From Mercenaria mercenaria (lineage: Eukaryota; Mollusca; Bivalvia; Venerida; Veneridae), in contig NC_069363.1 in the NCBI RefSeq assembly GCF_021730395.1, positions 45,127,001 through 45,191,000 of the forward strand: a stretch of 64,000 bases of DNA, written 5' to 3'. The position numbers and the translations under genes are program-made. The notes below the pieces were generated by a model. That model was not told where the DNA came from and ran no database searches. It saw nothing but the letters and a program-made list of their open reading frames with translations. Positions 1 to 13,400 of this stretch are shown in pieces; within the stretch, counting starts at the first letter, position 1, and every line of letters starts with the position of its first letter.

Positions 1-600
1 CTGATGTCCTTTCCGTGTACTGATAGTTCTCTACACACAATCAGGTGGGTAGGTATAACAAATGTGCTCTCCCTGTCGATTTCAACACAAAATCATGAAT
101 TTCAGTTGTAACCATGGCAACAGATGTGTTTTCCGTGTCGATCAGTATGAAATGCAGTTGAACTGCTGGGCCTCTGTAGATTCGGGTGCATCTCTTGTTG
201 CTCTGTCTGCAGCTGCATAGAGAACATGCGTTTTTGGCTCATATTGTTTGTTTTTTACTTTGTTCAGGTTGAGCTATTAGTGTAGGTGTGGATAGTCTAT
301 CGTCCTGCGTCAACATTTTTACTTGAACATCTGCACAACAATAGTTCTGTTTTTTAAAAGTACATCCCTAAAGGTTTGCTGTTTAAAAACATGATAAAGT
401 AAAGTACGATACGGTATTTTACACGGGCATATACAATACCAACTTTATGAAAAAAACGAGCAAACTTAATAAAACAAGCATGTTCGTAAAACATGCACCC
501 ACATTTGTCCCATTACTAGTGTTAATTGAAATTAGTTAACTCTAAAGTGCAAAGTTTTCCATAAAATAAATTTTATGTATAGAGGAAAGAAGGAAACATT
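1..600. other. no gene seen
   Basis: I find no exon, RNA gene or complete mobile element here. The first ~200 bases show loosely repeated phrases (for example ttccgtgt at about 10 and 130), which may be the edge of a degenerate tandem repeat cut by the window start. Confidence 0.4.
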
Positions 601-602
601 TT

Positions 603-1184
603 ATGCGCCCGAAGATGGGCATATTAACATCGCACTGTCCGTGCGTGCGTCTGTGTGTCCGTGTAAATTATTGTCCGGGCTGTAACTCTGCCTTTCGAAA
701 TAACTTTGCATAAATGTTCACCATTCGCAAGACCCAGGTCTCTAGCTCCAAGGTCAAGGTCACACTTAGAGGTCAAAAGTTAAAACAGGGTCTTTTTCGT
801 ATCCGGTACATAACTGCCATCCATGAAGGCATTTTGAAATAACTTGGCATAAATGTTTACAATAATGAGACGACGTGTCAAGCACAAGACTCAGACCCCT
901 AACTCCAAGGTCAAGGTCAGACTTAGAAGTCAAAGGTTAACAGGGTCAGTTTCGTGTCCGGTTCACAACTCTGCCATTCATCAGGGCATTTTGAAATTAC
1001 TTGGCATAAATGTTCCCTATAATCGTGTCATGCTCAAGATCCAGACCTCTAGCTCTAAGGTCACGGTCACACCTACAGGTTAAAGGTTAACATGGTCTGT
1101 TTCTTGTGCGGTCCATAACTCTGCCATCGATGAAGGGATTTTAAAATTACATTATATAAATGCTCGGGGGCATTTGTCACAAAT
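603..1184. repeat. MITE-like element with internal ~150-bp tandem repeats
   Basis: The ends are short, imperfect inverted repeats (TGCGCCCGAAG at the left against TGCCCCCGAGC read inward from the right). Inside, a unit recurs at about 700, 838, 996 and 1143, marked by ataacttggcataaatgtt and by 'ccaaggtcaaggtcac'. No transposase is present, so this is non-autonomous. The open frame at 853-1083 is this repeat read through, not a gene. Confidence 0.6.
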
Positions 1185-1189
1185 ATTGA

Positions 1190-3080
1190 CAACTCTGTTA
1201 ATTATGAATCAAGTTTCAGATTTTTCTTATCAGCTTAATTGTTTTTTACGAAATGTCATTGAGAGGCGATCTGTAGTTTTTAAAAATAGTTCTGATACAG
1301 CCTGTCAAGTTATTTGGAAGTGTCAAAGCTTGATAAAAAGCATGACTTAGTCATAGAACACGTATTGTACATGCATCTATATACAATAAAGTTAAATCTT
1401 ATTCATACATTTCTTTGTGCCGATTATATATTTCAGTCATCAAGTAAGATTTACCCATGTAAACTAGTTTCTTAGCTGTAAAGGTGAGTATTTTGTATGC
1501 TTTCCGAGATAATCCTACTGTACACACTTGTGGGAAGCATGTTATTTGAAACGTTTTGTTGTTACTATTTATTACTACTGTTTTGTTTCCAAGCTAAAAT
1601 AGACATGATATTGCTCGTCCGTTATTTTCCCCCTGCTTTGTACAAGTGTGGAATTCGAGTTGTATCTTTTATTTTTAAAATGTACCCATTTCCCTCACAT
1701 TTTCAGCAGCTTTCACTGTTCACCTAAATTTCAAATAAAATAACACTCTTCTTTCAGAATCTTATTATTATTATGAATGTTTTCTCTTGTCTCAAATCTT
1801 TTCAAAAGTCTAAAATATTTAAGTTTCGGTCAGAACTAATGTGATTTATGTTCTCAAACCCCATATTTGCAGTTCCTTAAACAGCTGGGTGAAGTAAAAG
1901 CTCTGTTATGTTATGTATGTTCTGTACCTTCTACTTTTTCTAATTAGACAGTTATGCAGTTACGATTTCAATTTCCTTGCGGATTGCATTGTCTTTTGTT
2001 GGTTTACGTAGTTCTTCAAATTAACACTGTGCAAGTTTCAATTGAGCTTGAACAAATCCAACAATTTCTAGTTTCTTGGTTAACTTTGACGTTAAATGGA
2101 AGCAAGAACCTTGAATTTCACCCCATTAAACGTGTGTGTATACTATCGTTTTGTTCATATAGGGAAGAACACCTACATATGTTCATATTTGAGAAAACAT
2201 GATTTATCTACCTCCAAAATGACAGAAACTTAAAAGTTTAGTTATTTTCATTATATGTTCAATAGTGATAAACAAAATTAGAAGCAATGAGATGTTCAGT
2301 TAGAGTAACTATGTTTAACCGAATTGGAGAGGGGAAATGATGTATATTGTCATAAGTGTTAAACTGTTCTAAATTCATAAGACATATCTTTTTTTTAATT
2401 AACCGTATAAAATAGTTTCCGTATATTATTAATTATTCGGCTGATTTCAACCTGTTACGATATGCAAGTTTAAATAAAATATAATCTGAGAATGGGTACG
2501 GAATTAACAAAAAAAAAAGATTCAAATTCTATATATCGTTTTTCCATAACTGTAATTAGAATCATGACGTTATGCACTGTAGAAAATTACATGGCTAAAC
2601 TTTTAAAGGGTAATCTATACGAAGAGATTGGTTCGTTTCATAAAATTAAAAAATGCATCATCATACTTGAATATTGTTCTTTCCGGATGTATTTCATGCA
2701 CAATACATTAAACGATTGCCATCATCCGGTTTACGTAATGGAAAAAAACGTCTCCCTTCATGATAGAAACATTTAATTTGTGCCTTTATGTCGAAGGACT
2801 TGAGAACAGTTTACCAAATGATCTGTATCAAGTGTGTAATGTCAGAAAAGAAGTTAGCAAAATATATTGAAGACATGGCATGAAAAGATATCAAACATAT
2901 TTAATAAAAAAACATGAAAGGATTCCCTCATTATGGCAATAAAACGATAAGATATGGCCATGATGAAATAGATTTAAATGTGATTTCATAAAAGTGGTAA
3001 TGAGCACCGTATCAATCAGCATTATTCTAGTTTTTGTCAAAACTCTAGCTAAATGCCAAAAAAAAAAGCGGAGTTAGGAC
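1190..3080. other. AT-rich intergenic DNA, nothing supported
   Basis: Several short open frames exist (1497-1727, 1954-2202, 2492-2776), but none has domain character, flanking splice sites that join to anything, or biased codon use. I see only AT-rich single-copy-looking sequence. Confidence 0.5.
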
Positions 3081-3084
3081 TGAC

Positions 3085-3690
3085 TTTCTCCTAATTAAGG
3101 ACTATTTATACACTAATTATTCTCCGCCGAAGGCGGGTGGGATGTTGTTTTGGCGTTGTCCGTCCGGCTGTTCATCCATCTGGTATAACAGTTGAAAATG
3201 CTTACACTTCAAAAAGTATTTTGGCAAGAATCACCAAACTTCGCATATTTATTGAATAGCACATACCCTTTGCTGCTCATTTTCAGTATTATCCCCGTGT
3301 CCAAGTAAAAACGGGGTATTTCCCCTTGACTTTGTAAGAAATGTTTTACAGGATTTTACTGCATCAAAGTACTAGTAATGTATTGATGAATCTTCATGAA
3401 ACGTTACACAGATGTTGATCATTATAAGGCGGTGACGCAAGTGCAACTCAGTAACCACAGTTGCTGCCTTTTAATTGTTTTACAATCCATAAATTCCCAC
3501 ATAACAAAGTAATCCTATAGGCCGGTGATATAAATGTACTGAATTTGTTTTTTGGAACATATAATAGTGCTAACAAATCGCAAATGATAGAACCCATGCG
3601 CATTTTGTAAGTAGCGAAGTAGTCCTTTCAAAGGTTTAAATTGTGATTTGGGTCATCTGACTACAAAGTGCTGACATATGAGCTATTGTG
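3085..3690 (+). repeat. first copy of a 'CCGCCGA' inverted-repeat element (partial)
   Basis: The stretch actatttatacactaatt followed by TCTCCGCCGAAGGCGG at 3121 closely matches the start of the element at 4495, including the AT-rich sequence before it and the following ggcgttgtccgtccg. The right end is not clear, so the extent is approximate. Confidence 0.45.
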
Positions 3691-3719
3691 ATATCCTGTT
3701 GCCTGGTGTCTCTCCGTCA

Positions 3720-4490
3720 GTCAGTCAGTCAGTCAACCTGTGTGTGTTTGCATGATAAAAGTTTTGTTTTCTTTTGGATTTTAACCAAGTATTTTCATAA
3801 GGCAACGATTCCTATTAACAAAGATATCTCTGATGACGATAGTTTCATTGACTGCGATATCGATGTCGTCAATTATAAACGATAACAAAATTAAAGTCAA
3901 ATACTACAAAAATGGTTAAAGGCTATGGCGAGTATAATAACTAACATCTTCAATGCTGACGAATACATTAGCATGGGCTGAACAACAACGGCTACACTGA
4001 AGAATATTTCGAAACCGACAAAACTAACTAGACTGATGCCGACACTGAGATGGTTACAGGAATTTCCATGCGACAATACACAGGACAGCAGTACCAATGG
4101 TTACGGCGATACCTTCTTAAACTGACATTTAGTCGGTGACGTCGACATCTATACCGACGACAGCAATACTGGTTGTGACAATGCTACAAACGTGGAATTA
4201 ACGTTGACACCTGTGACGATCGACTTAAACAATGACGCTATACCTGGCGGCTATCACATGATAAATTTGGTGCATCAAATGACGAGGTCCATCATCACTT
4301 AGTTCTAAGTCCTAATTAGGAGATATATCCTAATCAAGAGATACTTAATCCTAATTATGGAATTTAAGTCCTAAATAGAAATTAGAGGACACTTAGTCCT
4401 AATTAAGAGATTGCAAGTCCCAACGGTTAGGAAAATTAGGAGAATACCAAAAGCTAAGTAGGAGATACTGTGTACTATTTATAGGATATT
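3720..4490. repeat. degenerate short tandem repeats
   Basis: 3720-3735 is a short (TCAG)n run. 3900-4270 is rich in gac/gat/cga triplets, like a decayed trinucleotide array. 4290-4470 repeats the palindrome TCCTAATTAGGA and close variants roughly every 20-25 bases. No coding potential is supported. Confidence 0.4.
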
Positions 4491-4494
4491 AATT

Positions 4495-5456
4495 ATCCCC
4501 CGCCGATAAAATCGGGAGGGGGTTATTGAAATGGCGTTGTCCGTCCGTCACGTCCGTGCATCCGTGCGTGCGTGCGTCCGTCCGTCCGCTGCCATTTCTC
4601 AGTAGCTATCGGGTAGAACTTTATGAAACTTGAAACAAACCTGCACCAACATACTGCGATGATGCCAGTCAAGTTTTTTTTGGATTGGTCAATTTTCCTT
4701 AGAGTTATTGCCCTTGATTTATTGAAAAATACCAAAAAATGTCCGTCCACAGCCATTTCTCAGTGACTATTAGGTAGAATTTCATACAACTTGAAATAAA
4801 GATGCACCAATATACAGCAATGATGCCCGTCAAGTTTTTTGTTTGATTGGTCAATTTCCCTTAGAGTTATTGCCCTTGATTTAATGAAAAATCCACGTCT
4901 GCAGCCATTTCTCAGTAACAAGCTGGTACAACTTCATGAAACTTGAAGTAAATATGAACCAACGTACTTTGATGATGCCTATCATTTGTTTTTATTAATT
5001 GGTCAATTTTCCTTAGAGTTATTGCCCTTTAATTGTTTAAAAATCTACAGATTTGTACATAACAAACCAACCAATTGGTAGAATTTCATTAAACTTCTTT
5101 CATTCTTTTTTCATGAACATTTATTATAAACATGTGAAGTTGTGTACCTACACCTGGTCATCACCTTGCCATGGTCACCCCCCCCCCCCCCCCCCCCCCC
5201 TCCCCCCCCCCCCCCCCCTCCAAAAAAAAAGATTTTTTTTTTCATTCCTTTTTATTACTTTTTTTTCAAACCTTGATCAACATGTGATGTTTTGTACCCT
5301 CACCCAGTCACCCCCCCCCCCCCCCCCCACCACCACCAGTTTTCTGTTAAATTGATTTTGACTAATGGAATTATTTGCCTCTAAAGTAACATCCTTAACT
5401 TTTTGCCTGATATATTGTTTTGCCATTCCTCATCACAAACCCTTTCGGCGGGGGAT
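4495..5456 (+). repeat. MITE-like element with terminal inverted repeats and internal ~155-bp tandem repeats
   Basis: The left end ATCCCCCGCCGA and the right end TCGGCGGGGGAT (5445-5456) are perfect inverted repeats. A unit starting gccatttctcag recurs at about 4591, 4751 and 4903. The right part is also found, inverted, at 61998-62110, so this family has at least two copies here and probably a third at 3085. No transposase was seen. Confidence 0.7.
5178..5219. repeat. poly-C tract
   Basis: About 42 bases are C with only two T interruptions. A second run of 19 C lies at 5310-5328, about 90 bases on, in a partly duplicated context ('cacccagtcacccc' against 'catggtcacccc'). The opposite strand is G-rich and could form G-quadruplexes. 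Length may be uncertain in an assembly. Confidence 0.85.
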
Positions 5457-5459
5457 ACC

Positions 5460-6335
5460 AATTCATCGAATTTGCTTGTTCCGTTTTATTTTACGCGTTA
5501 TTAATAAAAATCAGTTCTGCACAAAGTTGTCTTTTAGAGAGTAGGATTATAAAGGGCGTGCATGTGTAGTAAGTAAATTCCAAATACTATTACTACTGAG
5601 GATTAAAGGTCATTTGTTTGTAATAAAGGAAGATGCGAACTAATCGAGGAAATGGAACACATTTTTATAACGACAAGATAGCAAGAATTATAGTGGGAAT
5701 GAAAATTCTACACAATGGAAGAATCCGCTTGTGAAAATAAGAATTGATATTTAAAACTTTTTTCGTTAACTAACTATTTACTTAAAAACAAAGATTTTTA
5801 TTGAAAGTATTACAAAGTCATTTGCATCCAAATTCACTAATGTACTAAACAAACTTATAATAAAAGTGACTATAAACACACTTTATAATTTGATATACAT
5901 GTATTAAAAGACTGCTTCATAATTATGTTGTCCACCACATCGGTTGTTATTCCTACACACATAAAAACAAAGTTATGCGGGTCACAGGTATAAAACTGTA
6001 GTAAAAGTCTCATTTAACAAACCATATTGAAATATCTAATTATATCAAAGTTTCTATGCAAATAATAATAATACCTTAACATAGTAGCAAAGTTAATGAA
6101 AACCCAAGAGAGTATCAAACCAGCTTCACCGTATGTAATTTTTAATTATTCCATTTTATTAGTTATGGAAACATGTAGTTATCATTTATTCTTTAATCTA
6201 AAATTTCATAAGAAATTCAAACTACGACACTTCACTCTCATTCCATCCGTCTCGAACGTGTTACATGTTTCGATAGAAGAAAAGCTAGAATGTCGTAACA
6301 AATATTTAAAACAGAATGCCTCTTGGACCATTTTT
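5460..6335. other. 3' flank / 3' UTR side of gene 1
   Basis: No further exon is seen beyond the stop of gene 1. On the minus strand the stop codon itself sits inside an AATAAA hexamer (6340-6335), and another AATAAA is at 6190-6185. Either could direct polyadenylation. Confidence 0.4.
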
Positions 6336-7405
6336 TTATTCTTTGTTTCTATGGCGTATCAGCTTAGGATCTAGACGAGGATACGCATGTACCATCTCCT
6401 TCTGTGGTTTTACGTCCAAAATTGCGGCGTCCGAAACTGATCTAAAATACGTTATAAAAGATAAATTCTGAATGTCATACCGCAATTTACAACTAACCTA
6501 ATGTTCTTTTTCTTGTTTATGATTATGTTTTATTCAAATTAGAAAAATGCCTTATGATATGTGACATGTCAAGCATTTTCGTAACTTTTGCTTCTTGAAG
6601 CTTTCGGTCAATTGTTGCTAACAGATATGAATACAGTTTCCATTTGAAATTCTTTGTTATATTTGCTTTAATATGCACGATTTTGTATAGTTATTTCAGA
6701 CACTGAATTGCTTAACAGCTGAAATATAAAAAGTTGCCCAAATGTTACATGTTTTTTTGGGTAGAACCACCGACTTTCCGTATGCCAGCTGGACAGATTT
6801 TCTCACAAGAAGAATTCAACGCCCCGAGTGAGGCTCGAACCCACATCAAAGAGGGGCAAGTGATTTAAAGTCAACGACCTTAACAACTCGGCCAAGGAGG
6901 CCCCTCAAATGTTACATGTGCGCCTTTGTATTTAAAACTATGTATACTTACTTCATTCGACGGCCAATCGTGCGTTTGAAGATGCAAATCATCATTAATA
7001 CGATAACAGACACCAAGAGACCTCCACAAATACCAAGTATAAATCCCAAATTCTTTTCATCGCTCTCTTTTTTATTTGGTTTATAGCAGTCTGAAGCGAA
7101 AAATTAGCCATTGATATATTTACTTTATACCAAACTAATGCAATGTATTTGCTCAGTTTAGTTCATATTTTTCCAAAGACATTAAAAAATCTGCAGTGAA
7201 ATAATTTAAGCAATGTATAGACTAGATTCTAGTTGCAGAAAATATAAAAAACGATCACACGACAATAAACTTTTATTGATATATAATCTCACTTACTGTC
7301 TGCCCATACATGTTTATTATAGTATGGAAGGCATGCTCGGCATTTATCAGTAAGTAGCGTTTCATTTGCTGCTCTGCACAATCCAGATATGAAACAAGTG
7401 TTGTC
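6336..7405 (-). CDS. gene 1 exons 27-29: last Cys-rich unit, membrane helix, cytoplasmic tail
   Basis: Exon 27 (7297-7405) has DNTCFISGLCRAANETL and DKCRACLPYYNKHVW, a degenerate form of the C..+G.CY..G..N...C..C.P....W unit of VWDE proteins. Exon 28 (6952-7090) encodes LGFILGICGGLLVSVIVLMM, then basic KRTIGRR, giving a type I orientation. Exon 29 (6336-6441) encodes a 35-residue tail ending PKLIRHRNKE. There is no obvious ITAM or other signalling motif; one YPRL motif (residues 1481-1484) resembles a YxxL sorting signal. Confidence 0.85.
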
Positions 7406-10400
7406 CTAAAATGTATATATATATCAAATAAAGGGCGCGTTGGGCAAGTGGATAAGATGTCAGCCGCTCAATTCGGGGGACGTGGGTTCGAGCCCCACTG
7501 GGGTCACGACCATGACGAGACCAGTACTTGGTTTTCCAGGAAGCGGACTCGAGAGTGGTTCCAAGAGGCTTGAAGCTTTCATTACAATCGAGCTAAAACA
7601 AATTAGTATAAACTAAATCAAACCAAATATTCTTGAACATATTCTCAGTTATTATCGCTCGCTGCCATTTGTTCAGGGTTGTTGTCCATTTTTAAGTTGA
7701 AAACATGTATGGCAACCTTAAAACTGTACTTAATATTTAACTTATTTTATTTTATTCACAATAGTTTGGTTTTCTTTTTTTCCTCGGGTCATTCAGTCAA
7801 CATTTCGATTAAACTGATTTTGACTGTGTTACAAAAGCCATTCTCAACACTTTTCGTTCAAAATTATCACTAAAATGTGAAAATTGTACTTTTCAGAAAT
7901 ATAACGACCGAGATTTTTGAAACATAACAACACTGATCGAGACATAAGCCTGAGATTCGCAATAAATATACTTAAGTTTAAGAAAGAAATGGTAGATACA
8001 CTAATATTCTATTCTATTCTGTTCTAGAATCTATCATAATATGATATAATAAATTCTAACATGGCTCGATTTGATTTCCAGTTAAACAAAGAAGCAAATC
8101 AAGTTCTGTATATTTTGCGATAAATAACGGTTGACACGCGAACTGATAAGAGAGCATTATGACGTCAATTATGACGTCAGATTACCACATGACGTCTAAT
8201 ACATTACTTCTCAGGTAAATGAGGTCCAGCATAATATTTATCTAAATATGTCAACGAGCATGTCAGAATGAAAACAATCAAGTCCTTCTTGTCTTTTATC
8301 GTCTAATTTACCACGGTTCAGAGTTCAGATGCTTAAGTATTTAACCACTCGGGCTAACGCCCTCATGGTTCAATTCCTACGAATCTGAACTTTGAAGCGT
8401 GATAAATTAGACGATAAACCACTCGAAGGCCTGGATTATTTGTTAAATGAAGCACCTTCAAAGCAAATAGTTTCTCTCCATTAGCAGCGATCTCCTGTTG
8501 GCATTTAGAATCAAACAGATGAATAGTTGCAGCATCGCTGTATGTCCTTCCGTTATTGCTGATCGAAATGGTATATCGAATTGTGAAGACATCGATTGGC
8601 ATGTCTGCCCGTTTCTTTCGACCACTATGCACACAGCACATGCCATTGTAAATGTCAAGGTACCCGCCAGGGGTAAATGTCGAATCTGAAGATTTTTCCG
8701 AACCATTCACTAATATCTAAGAAAAGAAAGGCAAAGCACACTATAGAAAAATTGCTTCAGTACTGTCGCAATGATGTAACTGTAATAAACTTATAGAGAC
8801 AAGCCTTTAGCCAAACCTGAAATTAAAGCAATAAAGATAGTACATGTATTAATTTATTAAGATTATTATCATTATAACTACGAATGCCTGCCTCTAGAGT
8901 TATATTCAATTTGCAGCATGTCCTTTGTGTATCAAAGTAAAAAGAAGTGAGCGTTGACAATGTACAACGAAACTCTATCCACTGACTTTGTTTTACAACC
9001 CTAAATAATTAAATTGCTGTTAGTAACAAAATCAAGTTTTAGTGGCAACAAGAGTTTCCTTAATTTCAATAAATAGAATAGAAAATAAAACAAAAGTAAG
9101 ATGTCCATACCAAAGTCTCAGAAATTCTGCATTGAAACTTTTCTAAAAGGTTATTTGTTTGAAAATGATGGCACTGGCACTGACATGCTTCCATTCCATT
9201 ATCTGTGTCACACAACCCACCGCCCTCAATATCGTCTATACGTAAACGATCATTTTCATCAATACTACAGTCTGGTCCATGGTACCCATTTATGCACATG
9301 CATTCTCCTGAATGTTAATCAAACCTGTTTTATTGTTCCGTTATTACTTTGCATTTGAATGACATTTTTCATGTAAAATTAATATTATACCTAATTGCTG
9401 CTAACTGTTCTTGTAAGCTTTAACGAAACACAAATTATTTGAAAATTTATTCATCTTCTTTCCTGTAGCTTTATCTTAGATCACATTTAGTAGGGAGTAG
9501 GTTATATGTGAAATCGTTAAAAAGAATGACCATATGTTCTTTGAATCATGCCAATGAATGGCTGCAAGGTTTGAAAATAATGATAATTGAAGACGTAATA
9601 GGCGTGTGCAGCAGCAGAGAATGAACGTCACCAATACACTGTTCACAAATCAACAGAAGTCTAACGGGTCTTTAACTATTTTACTGCCATTTACAGTAGA
9701 AATAGATACATGCAAAATTAGGAAATATCAGTAAAACACTATCAAACGTTGACTTCAGCCATAACCCTTAGGGAATTAAATGCGCAAGAAGTAAGTGTTA
9801 TTGTAGCCGATACAGTCCATTATTTTTTATGGAAATCAGTGCTTATCTTATCTATTGACAAATGAAGTCACTACCAATTAACAGCTACAGTGTGTCTCTA
9901 ATTGTTTCTTTAAAACATATAGCGTACAATAAATAAATATTTGTTAGATCATTTTGAAATGCTCGAACAGAAAACATAGTGTATGTATTTGTTTGATGCC
10001 TAATATACATACCTACAAACTAATAACTATAATTCAAATGAATCCTATTTTATGAGATACTCTTTGGTTTTTACTAATTTATTTTAGTTCGATGAAAGCT
10101 GAGATCAGATTCGAGTCGGTTTCATGGAAAACCCAGTACTAGTGTCATATGAGAAGGCATGGTCTCGCGACTCCAGTGTGACTCAAACCCACGCCTTCCG
10201 GGTTGAGCGGCTGATATATAAACCACTAGACCACCGCTCCCTATAAATACATTTTAAACAACATGTTCACAGTACCTTCGATCGAACAGTTTCCATGTCC
10301 AGTGCAGTTGCGTAGACAGGACTGAAGATTAAAACTAGCAACTTCATCAGCGTTAGCTTTAACATACTCTGGATCGCGTTCATTATTGGCTTCTATTACC

Positions 10401-13400
10401 TGATCAAGTACACTTGGGTAGACATCAGCCCATGATTTATCATTGCCTTCCTGTTTAAAAACAAAGCTTATTATTACTTTTTATACGTAAACTGCACTTC
10501 TACACGTTTCAAACTCACAATACTACTTCTGAAAATCAAGGGCGTCGTGAGATCATAACTAAATAGGATAAAAATTCGTTAGAAAGTAAACATGCCAATG
10601 TAAGAATTAAATACGAAAATCGTAAACTATAAGAACAAGCGAGGTCACTATCCTGTGTCCTTGGAACATGGTGGGGTTAAGAGTGAGATTATGCGCACAA
10701 TAAACCGTTTTAAGCTCCCCAATGGTGTTTATGCCACTGACCGTTCCGAGGCGATGCCCCATCGTGTTTTTGCTTTGTGTAAATGTGTTAGTGTGTATGT
10801 TGGTTATGTGTACATCTGAGTGCTGTTGTTTGGGGAGGCTGCGGTTTTTGATCGTGAATAACTCTTTTGGATATTTACAATCACTGTCGCTTCTTCAACA
10901 TTTTCAAGTAAGAAGACACAAATTATTTTCTAGGAAACATATAAATATGATGATAAACAGTATGAAGATGAATCTACATTCAATTTAACTTACTATCTTG
11001 TAAAACACATACTACATGGCCTCAGATTGTTTTAAATATCATCCTTTGTACTTTACTGAATGCAATATCTTTATTTTTACACGACTCCTTTAATATATAA
11101 ATTCCCGATCCAAAGTTTCTGCTTTTGTGTAGGTTGGCTAGGTAAACTTAAAAAAGTAAATGTCAGATTATTTAACAAGTGTAAATTGGCATTGGGAAAT
11201 ATGAATAGAAGAAACAAAGCGGTATTGCATATTTGTGGACACTTCTTTCAAAACCGTCTTAGGGGCTTTACTCTTTTCGGGACAGTTTCTTCTTTGTTGT
11301 TGTTTTTCCATGACGGAATTCGGTAGGTAAACAGGTAACTTCCAAGAATATAACTAGTTTTAAGAGGATTTCCTATCTGAAAACGTACGAAAGGGGAGCC
11401 GCTTTATATTTCAGACAATGCCATTGTAACGTAACCAATAAAATCTGTAAAAAGATCCTTTGGAAGCATAATACAAGAAACATAACTGCAGACTCGGTCT
11501 GCTTGAGTCTAAAGAAACATGCAACATCCCTAACACCCCCTAGACCGGTTTAAGTGTAATTCTGTTACTGTACAAATTAATGGTCTCTATGTCCATTACC
11601 CCAAAGGAATAGAAAATATAACAACACTGTGAACAAGCAGATTTTTGTCAGACGCAACACGGCATTTAATAAAAACAAAGAAAAATATCAAACAGGGAAT
11701 GCCACGCACCAAAAGCGCAGCCTCCTCAAAACGAACCCCCCCCCCCCCCCCCCACCAGCACGCAAACGAGTGCACCACACACACACACACACACACACAC
11801 TCAAAGCTTACACATCAGGACAAAACGAACAACAACACACACACACATACACACACACTCAAAGCCAACACATAAGGACAAGACGAACAATAAGCATACA
11901 CACACGCGCGCACACAAAGTCAACACACAAGGACAAAACGAACAATAAAGGAACACAGTGGGGCACCGCCTTGGAACGGTCAGTGGCAAAAACACCACTG
12001 GGGAGCTTAAACCGGTTTATGGTGCGCACCCAACCTCACTCTTACCCCCACCATGTTCCAAAGACATGGGACAGTGTAAATAAAAGTAATCCCCTCCAGG
12101 TGAATCTCTAACACACGTAATGGAAACAAAAAGGCATGGCATGTAATACACAAAAATGCTCGTGTATAAATATATGAAAAACAAACCTTAAGAACCAAAA
12201 ACTTATGTACTCAATGCCTTTTCAGAAGACAGAGCAACAAGAGAAACACCCTTAAGGGCCCGACGAAACAGGCCAGAAGACAAATATCAAAACAGTTCAG
12301 TCCTGGTAGGATTTAAAAACTGCTCATCATAGAGTCCTCCCCCTCTTCCGTCAGACGCAATCAAAGAGGGAAGCGTAGTGTCCAACTGTAAACGGGTTGA
12401 ACACTAAACATGCGGTATGTCTCAAAACAGTTGGGTCGTAACCTCTTTTAATAAAACGTTTGATAATCTTTTCAAATACATTTGGAAAATTACCATGACC
12501 CAAGATCTTACGAAGTTTGTAAACCACATCCCCATAAAAAACGGGTATAGAAATACCTTCTCGCAGAAGTGTCTTTAAATTACTATTGAATTTTAAAACT
12601 AAATCAGAATTACGATAATAAAATTTAGTAAAATATTTACGCAATTTGTAATAACGGTAGCCTTGCTGAAGAAGTTTACTTGTAATATATTGATTACGTT
12701 CATTGAAATGCTTGACATGACTACACGCTCTGGCAAACCGAATTAATTGAGAAATATATACCCCATAAGATGTAGCCTGAGGTACATCCCCATCCAAATG
12801 GGGAAAATTTACAATACTAAAATTAAAATTATCCCTCTTGTCATAAATTTTGGTATGTATAATATTGTCATAAATAGAGAGATGTAAATCTAAAAATGAA
12901 GCATCAGTATCCGAATTGTTAGTTTTAATTAACTGAAGCTCCCTAGGATAAATAGTACCCACCAAATGACCAAAAAACGGATTATCCATATTAAGAATAT
13001 CATCCAGATTGCGTGATGTATTATTAAATGCAGTTATAATATCTGCTTGCGTATCTGGAGAAAGGCTCAACATAAAGTCTCTTTCATAACAATATAAAAA
13101 CAAATCTGCGACAAGGGGTGCACAATTTGTTCCCATGGGAATACCAACAACTTGTCTAAAAACTGCATTCCCAAACCTGATGTAAATGTTGTTCAATAAA
13201 AAGGAAAGGGCTTTACAAACTTCGTCACAGGTCCACATTGTATAATGTTTAATAATATTGCTAGTAAAAAAAGCTTTATCAAAATTGCAAGCGATAAACG
13301 TAGCATTCTCTCTGGCAAAAGTCTTTTGAATTAGGGCAGTTAATTTGTCATTTATTAAGTTATGTGGTAAAGTGGTATACAAAGTAGAAAAATCGTATGT

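Noticed and set aside
7432-7510. tRNA gene
   Set aside because: It has A and B boxes but a shared non-tRNA tail and a second copy at 10070, so it is a SINE. The same reasoning applies to the heads at 6821, 18640, 26740 and 41035.
11629-12111. 160-codon plus-strand frame
   Set aside because: It is rich in HTHTHT and PPPP, a translation of CA and poly-C repeats in the retroelement tail.
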